The position numbers and the translations under genes are program-made. A DNA stretch of 34,846 nucleotides, taken from positions 1 to 34,846 of the forward strand of contig AQSA01000022.1 of the NCBI GenBank assembly GCA_000402815.1, written 5' to 3'. Of this stretch, positions 32,429 to 34,846 are shown piece by piece (position 1 is the first letter of the stretch; the number at the start of each line of letters is the position of its first letter). Source of the stretch: Candidatus Neomarinimicrobium atlanticum. GTDB lineage: Bacteria > Fidelibacterota > Marinisomatia > Marinisomatales > Marinisomataceae. Below the pieces are notes generated by a model, which was given only the letters and a program-made list of their open reading frames with translations, was not told the DNA's origin and did no database searches.

Positions 32429-33361
32429 CTATTTATGTAAATGATTTAATATGTTTAACATACAGGATGTATCATTCATTAAATAATAATGTATGATTGG
32501 TACACCTGCATTAATTAATTCTTCAGATTGTTTTATAGCCCACCGAGTTCCTATTTCTTGAATATGCTCAATATCTTCTTTTGCTTCACCATGTAATTCA
32601 TTTGGTAATTCAATATTAAATAGCTTTGGTAGGATATCAATCTGCCTTGGTTTATCTAATATTTTAAGTCCTGGAATAATTGGAATAGTAATATTTTCTT
32701 TTTTACATCTTTCGACAAATGCAAAATACTTACTATTATCGAAAAACATTTGAGTTACAGCATAAGATGCGCCTGCTGCAATTTTTTGCTTTAACAAATC
32801 AATTTCTTGATCAAAATCATTGGAAAAAGCATGTTTTTCTGGATAACATCCAACACCAACACACATATCAATTATAGAAGAGTTAGCAATTTCATGTAAA
32901 TAATTGCCTTGAGATAGATTTTTAACCTGATGTATTAAATCGAGTGAGTTGTTATTAATACTTTTTCCTTCGTGAATAATTTTCTTAGGATTGCCGTCTC
33001 CACTAATAGCTAATATATTTTTAATACCAAGGAAACTTAATTCTATTAATGCATCTTCTGTTTCTTCTTTAGTAAATCCATTACATACTAGATGAGCTAC
33101 AGTATCAATATTAAATCGATTTTGTATAATTCCACATATACTAATTGTACCAGGTCTTTTCCTCTTTAAAACAGTTTTGCCATTCTGAAATTTTTGCGCA
33201 GAAGATGAATGACTTGTTACATCAATAAATGGAGGATTAAATTTTTTTAAATCTTCAATCATATCTATAATAATTTGTATCCCTTTCCCGCGAAGGGGAG
33301 GAATTATCTCATAGCTAAATTGAGTATTATTTGAGTTATTTATGTGTTCAATTACTTTCAT
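32429..33361 (-). CDS. metF: Methylenetetrahydrofolate reductase
   Basis: 310 residues, TIM-barrel flavoprotein that makes 5-methyl-tetrahydrofolate, the methyl donor for MetH. FSYEIIPPLRGKGI (active-site Glu) and PPFIDVTSHSS at the start, NILAISGDGNP, YAVTQMFFDNSKYFAFV and PIIPGLKIL are characteristic. The EIIPP form, in place of the EFFPP of enterobacteria, is the type I associate with FCB-group MetF. The ATG overlaps the metH stop by four bases. Confidence 0.94.
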   Translation of the reverse strand: MKVIEHINNSNNTQFSYEIIPPLRGKGIQIIIDMIEDLKKFNPPFIDVTSHSSSAQKFQNGKTVLKRKRPGTISICGIIQNRFNIDTVAHLVCNGFTKEETEDALIELSFLGIKNILAISGDGNPKKIIHEGKSINNNSLDLIHQVKNLSQGNYLHEIANSSIIDMCVGVGCYPEKHAFSNDFDQEIDLLKQKIAAGASYAVTQMFFDNSKYFAFVERCKKENITIPIIPGLKILDKPRQIDILPKLFNIELPNELHGEAKEDIEHIQEIGTRWAIKQSEELINAGVPIIHYYLMNDTSCMLNILNHLHK

Positions 33362-34846
33362 AAATCAATAACCTGTGGGAAAATTTTAATTAATCGTTCT
33401 TTTTCCATTTTTTTTCTATCAGCATAATCTATTAATTGTTCTTCATCAATTCTAGATATACCAAAATATCTTGAATCTGGATGAGAAAAATACCAACCAC
33501 TAACAGAAGATGCTGGATAAACTGCATATGATTCTGTCAATTTTAATTTAGAATTATTTGCAATATCTAGTAAGTCAAAAAGCGCAAGTTTTTCACTATG
33601 ATCTGGACAGGAAGGATATCCTGGCGCCGGTCTAATACCAACATATTTTTCTTTGATTAGATCTTTATTATTTAAGCATTCATTTTTGGAATAACCCCAT
33701 AATTCGGTTCTAACTTTTTCATGCATTTTTTCTGCTAGAGCCTCAGCAATTCTATCGCCCAATACTTTAATCATAATACTTTTGTAGTCATCATTGTTAT
33801 CAGCAAAATCTTGTCCTATTTTTTCTACATTAAATCCTGCTGTGACCGCAAATCCACCAATCCAATCTTTTTTTCCAGAATCAATAGGCGCAATAAAGTC
33901 AGATAAGCAATAATTGGGTTTTTTCCCTCTTTTTGCTATTTGTTGTCTCAAATTATATAAGTTTAGTTGTTTGTTGTGTAAAATAATATCATCTCCAGAT
34001 GAGTTAGCAGGGAAGAAGCCTATTGTAGCTTTAGCATCAAACCATTTTTCTTTTATTGCTTGATCTAAGAGGGCTGTTCCGTCATCAAACAGCTTTTGGG
34101 CTTCATTTTTAGTTTTATCATTTTCAAGCACCTTAGGGTAGCGGCTATTAAATCCCCATGCATTAAAGAAAGGAGTCCAATCAATATAGTCAACTATTTC
34201 TTCGGCTGGGATATTATCATAATACTTAACACCTTCAAATGTAGGTTTAGTAGGATTATAGTTATCCCAATCACATATAAATTTATTTTTTCTGGCTTCT
34301 TCTAGACTGATTAATTTGGTAGCCTTATTATTATTGTAGGAATCTTTCAGCTTTTCATACTCTTCATTAATCTCATTTTTAAAAACAGATTTTTTTTCAC
34401 TCATTAATTTCTGTGATACAGATACGCTTTTTGATGCATCATGTACATGTATAATCCCACTACTATATTCAGGGTTAATTTTTATAGCAGTATGTTTTTT
34501 TGAAGTAGTAGCCCCGCCAATAAGAACAGGGATATCGAATTTTTGATTTTCCATTTCTTTTGCTACATCAATCATTTCGTCTAAGGAAGGAGTAATTAAT
34601 CCACTTAAACCAATCATATCAACCTTTTCTTTTTTTGCGGTATCAAGAATGATATTAGCAGGTACCATCACTCCAAGATCAATTACTTCAAATCCATTAC
34701 ATTCTAGTACTACTTTGACAATATTTTTACCTATATCATGAACATCCCCTTTAACTGTAGCTAGTAGTATTTTTTTACTTGCTCTAGTCTTTTTTTTATC
34801 GATAAATGGCGTTATAAACTTGTAAGAGGTTCAAGCGGAAAGGGTG
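33358..34846 (-). CDS. metH: Cobalamin-dependent methionine synthase, C-terminal half (partial)
   Basis: Visible are the B12-binding domain, with the base-off DxHxxG motif DVHDIG encoded at about 34727-34746, then VIDLGVMVPAN and GLSGLITPS, and the complete SAM-dependent activation domain with RPAPGYPSCPDH and YFGISRI. The homocysteine and folate barrels lie beyond the right edge. In the coding frame a TGA (tca at 34831-34833) interrupts the cap-domain end just before SYKFITPF. No start codon follows it before the B12 domain, so I read this as an artefact or frameshift at the fragment end, not as a true gene start. Confidence 0.92.

Overview
The window reads as a chromosomal segment from an uncultured, AT-rich, marine-type Gram-negative bacterium. 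Outer-membrane assembly genes (Wza, Wzi), a TonB-dependent-receptor-like start and heptose genes show a Gram-negative envelope. The MetF variant (an EIIPP-type active-site segment) and the carboxypeptidase-like domain at the start of the receptor fragment recall the Fibrobacteres-Chlorobi-Bacteroidetes side of the tree. My best guess is Candidatus Marinimicrobia (SAR406) or a relative; this is an inference from protein style, not a measured placement. No phage, insertion sequence or CRISPR array was seen.

Layout. (1) 1-377, minus: the 5' part of an outer-membrane receptor, visibly richer in G+C than what follows. (2) 599-7940: start of a surface-polysaccharide locus, with a WbpE-like 3-amino-sugar aminotransferase, a Wzi-like outer-membrane protein, a NodB/DUF3473 polysaccharide deacetylase, a 25-codon remnant of a sugar-nucleotide dehydrogenase, a minus-strand trio (ketoacyl synthase III, SDR reductase, GNAT acyltransferase) and a DUF1972 glycosyltransferase. 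(3) 8024-18533, plus: one dense transcription unit with a Wzy-like polymerase, glycosyltransferases, rfbA-rfbC-rfbB (no rfbD), an APS-kinase homologue, a very small HxGH nucleotidyltransferase, a short UDP-sugar dehydrogenase, UDP-xylose synthase, a putative glycosyltransferase and a Wzx-like flippase. (4) 18661-21614: Wza-like exporter with five SLBB repeats and a Wzz-like chain-length protein, behind a structured 5' leader. (5) 21643-25215: a tRNA with CAT anticodon placed three bases before a class IV aminotransferase homologue that lacks the usual PLP lysine, then a sulfotransferase-like protein, a tiny membrane protein and a membrane-anchored M1 aminopeptidase. (6) 25245-28006, minus: initiating sugar transferase, gpmA, heptose-7-phosphate kinase and gmhA. 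(7) 28096-29725: two SAM-dependent methyltransferases. (8) 29738 to the right edge, minus: metH-metF-metK-ahcY, the complete activated-methyl cycle in order.

Together, regions 2-6 encode most of a Wzx/Wzy-type pathway: precursor synthesis (dTDP-6-deoxyhexose, UDP-xylose, 3-amino sugar, heptose phosphate), lipid-linked initiation, glycosyl transfer, flipping, polymerisation, length control, export and surface attachment. Several parts suggest unusual decoration of the glycan (acylation, sulfate- or phosphate-type activation, methylation). The methionine cycle next door would supply S-adenosylmethionine and remove S-adenosylhomocysteine.

Most interesting for follow-up: the aminotransferase/sulfotransferase pair next to the tRNA, the CysC plus mini-nucleotidyltransferase plus short dehydrogenase block, and the ketoacyl-synthase/SDR/GNAT trio. 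No stretch over 300 bases lacks a gene; the longest gap is 378-598.
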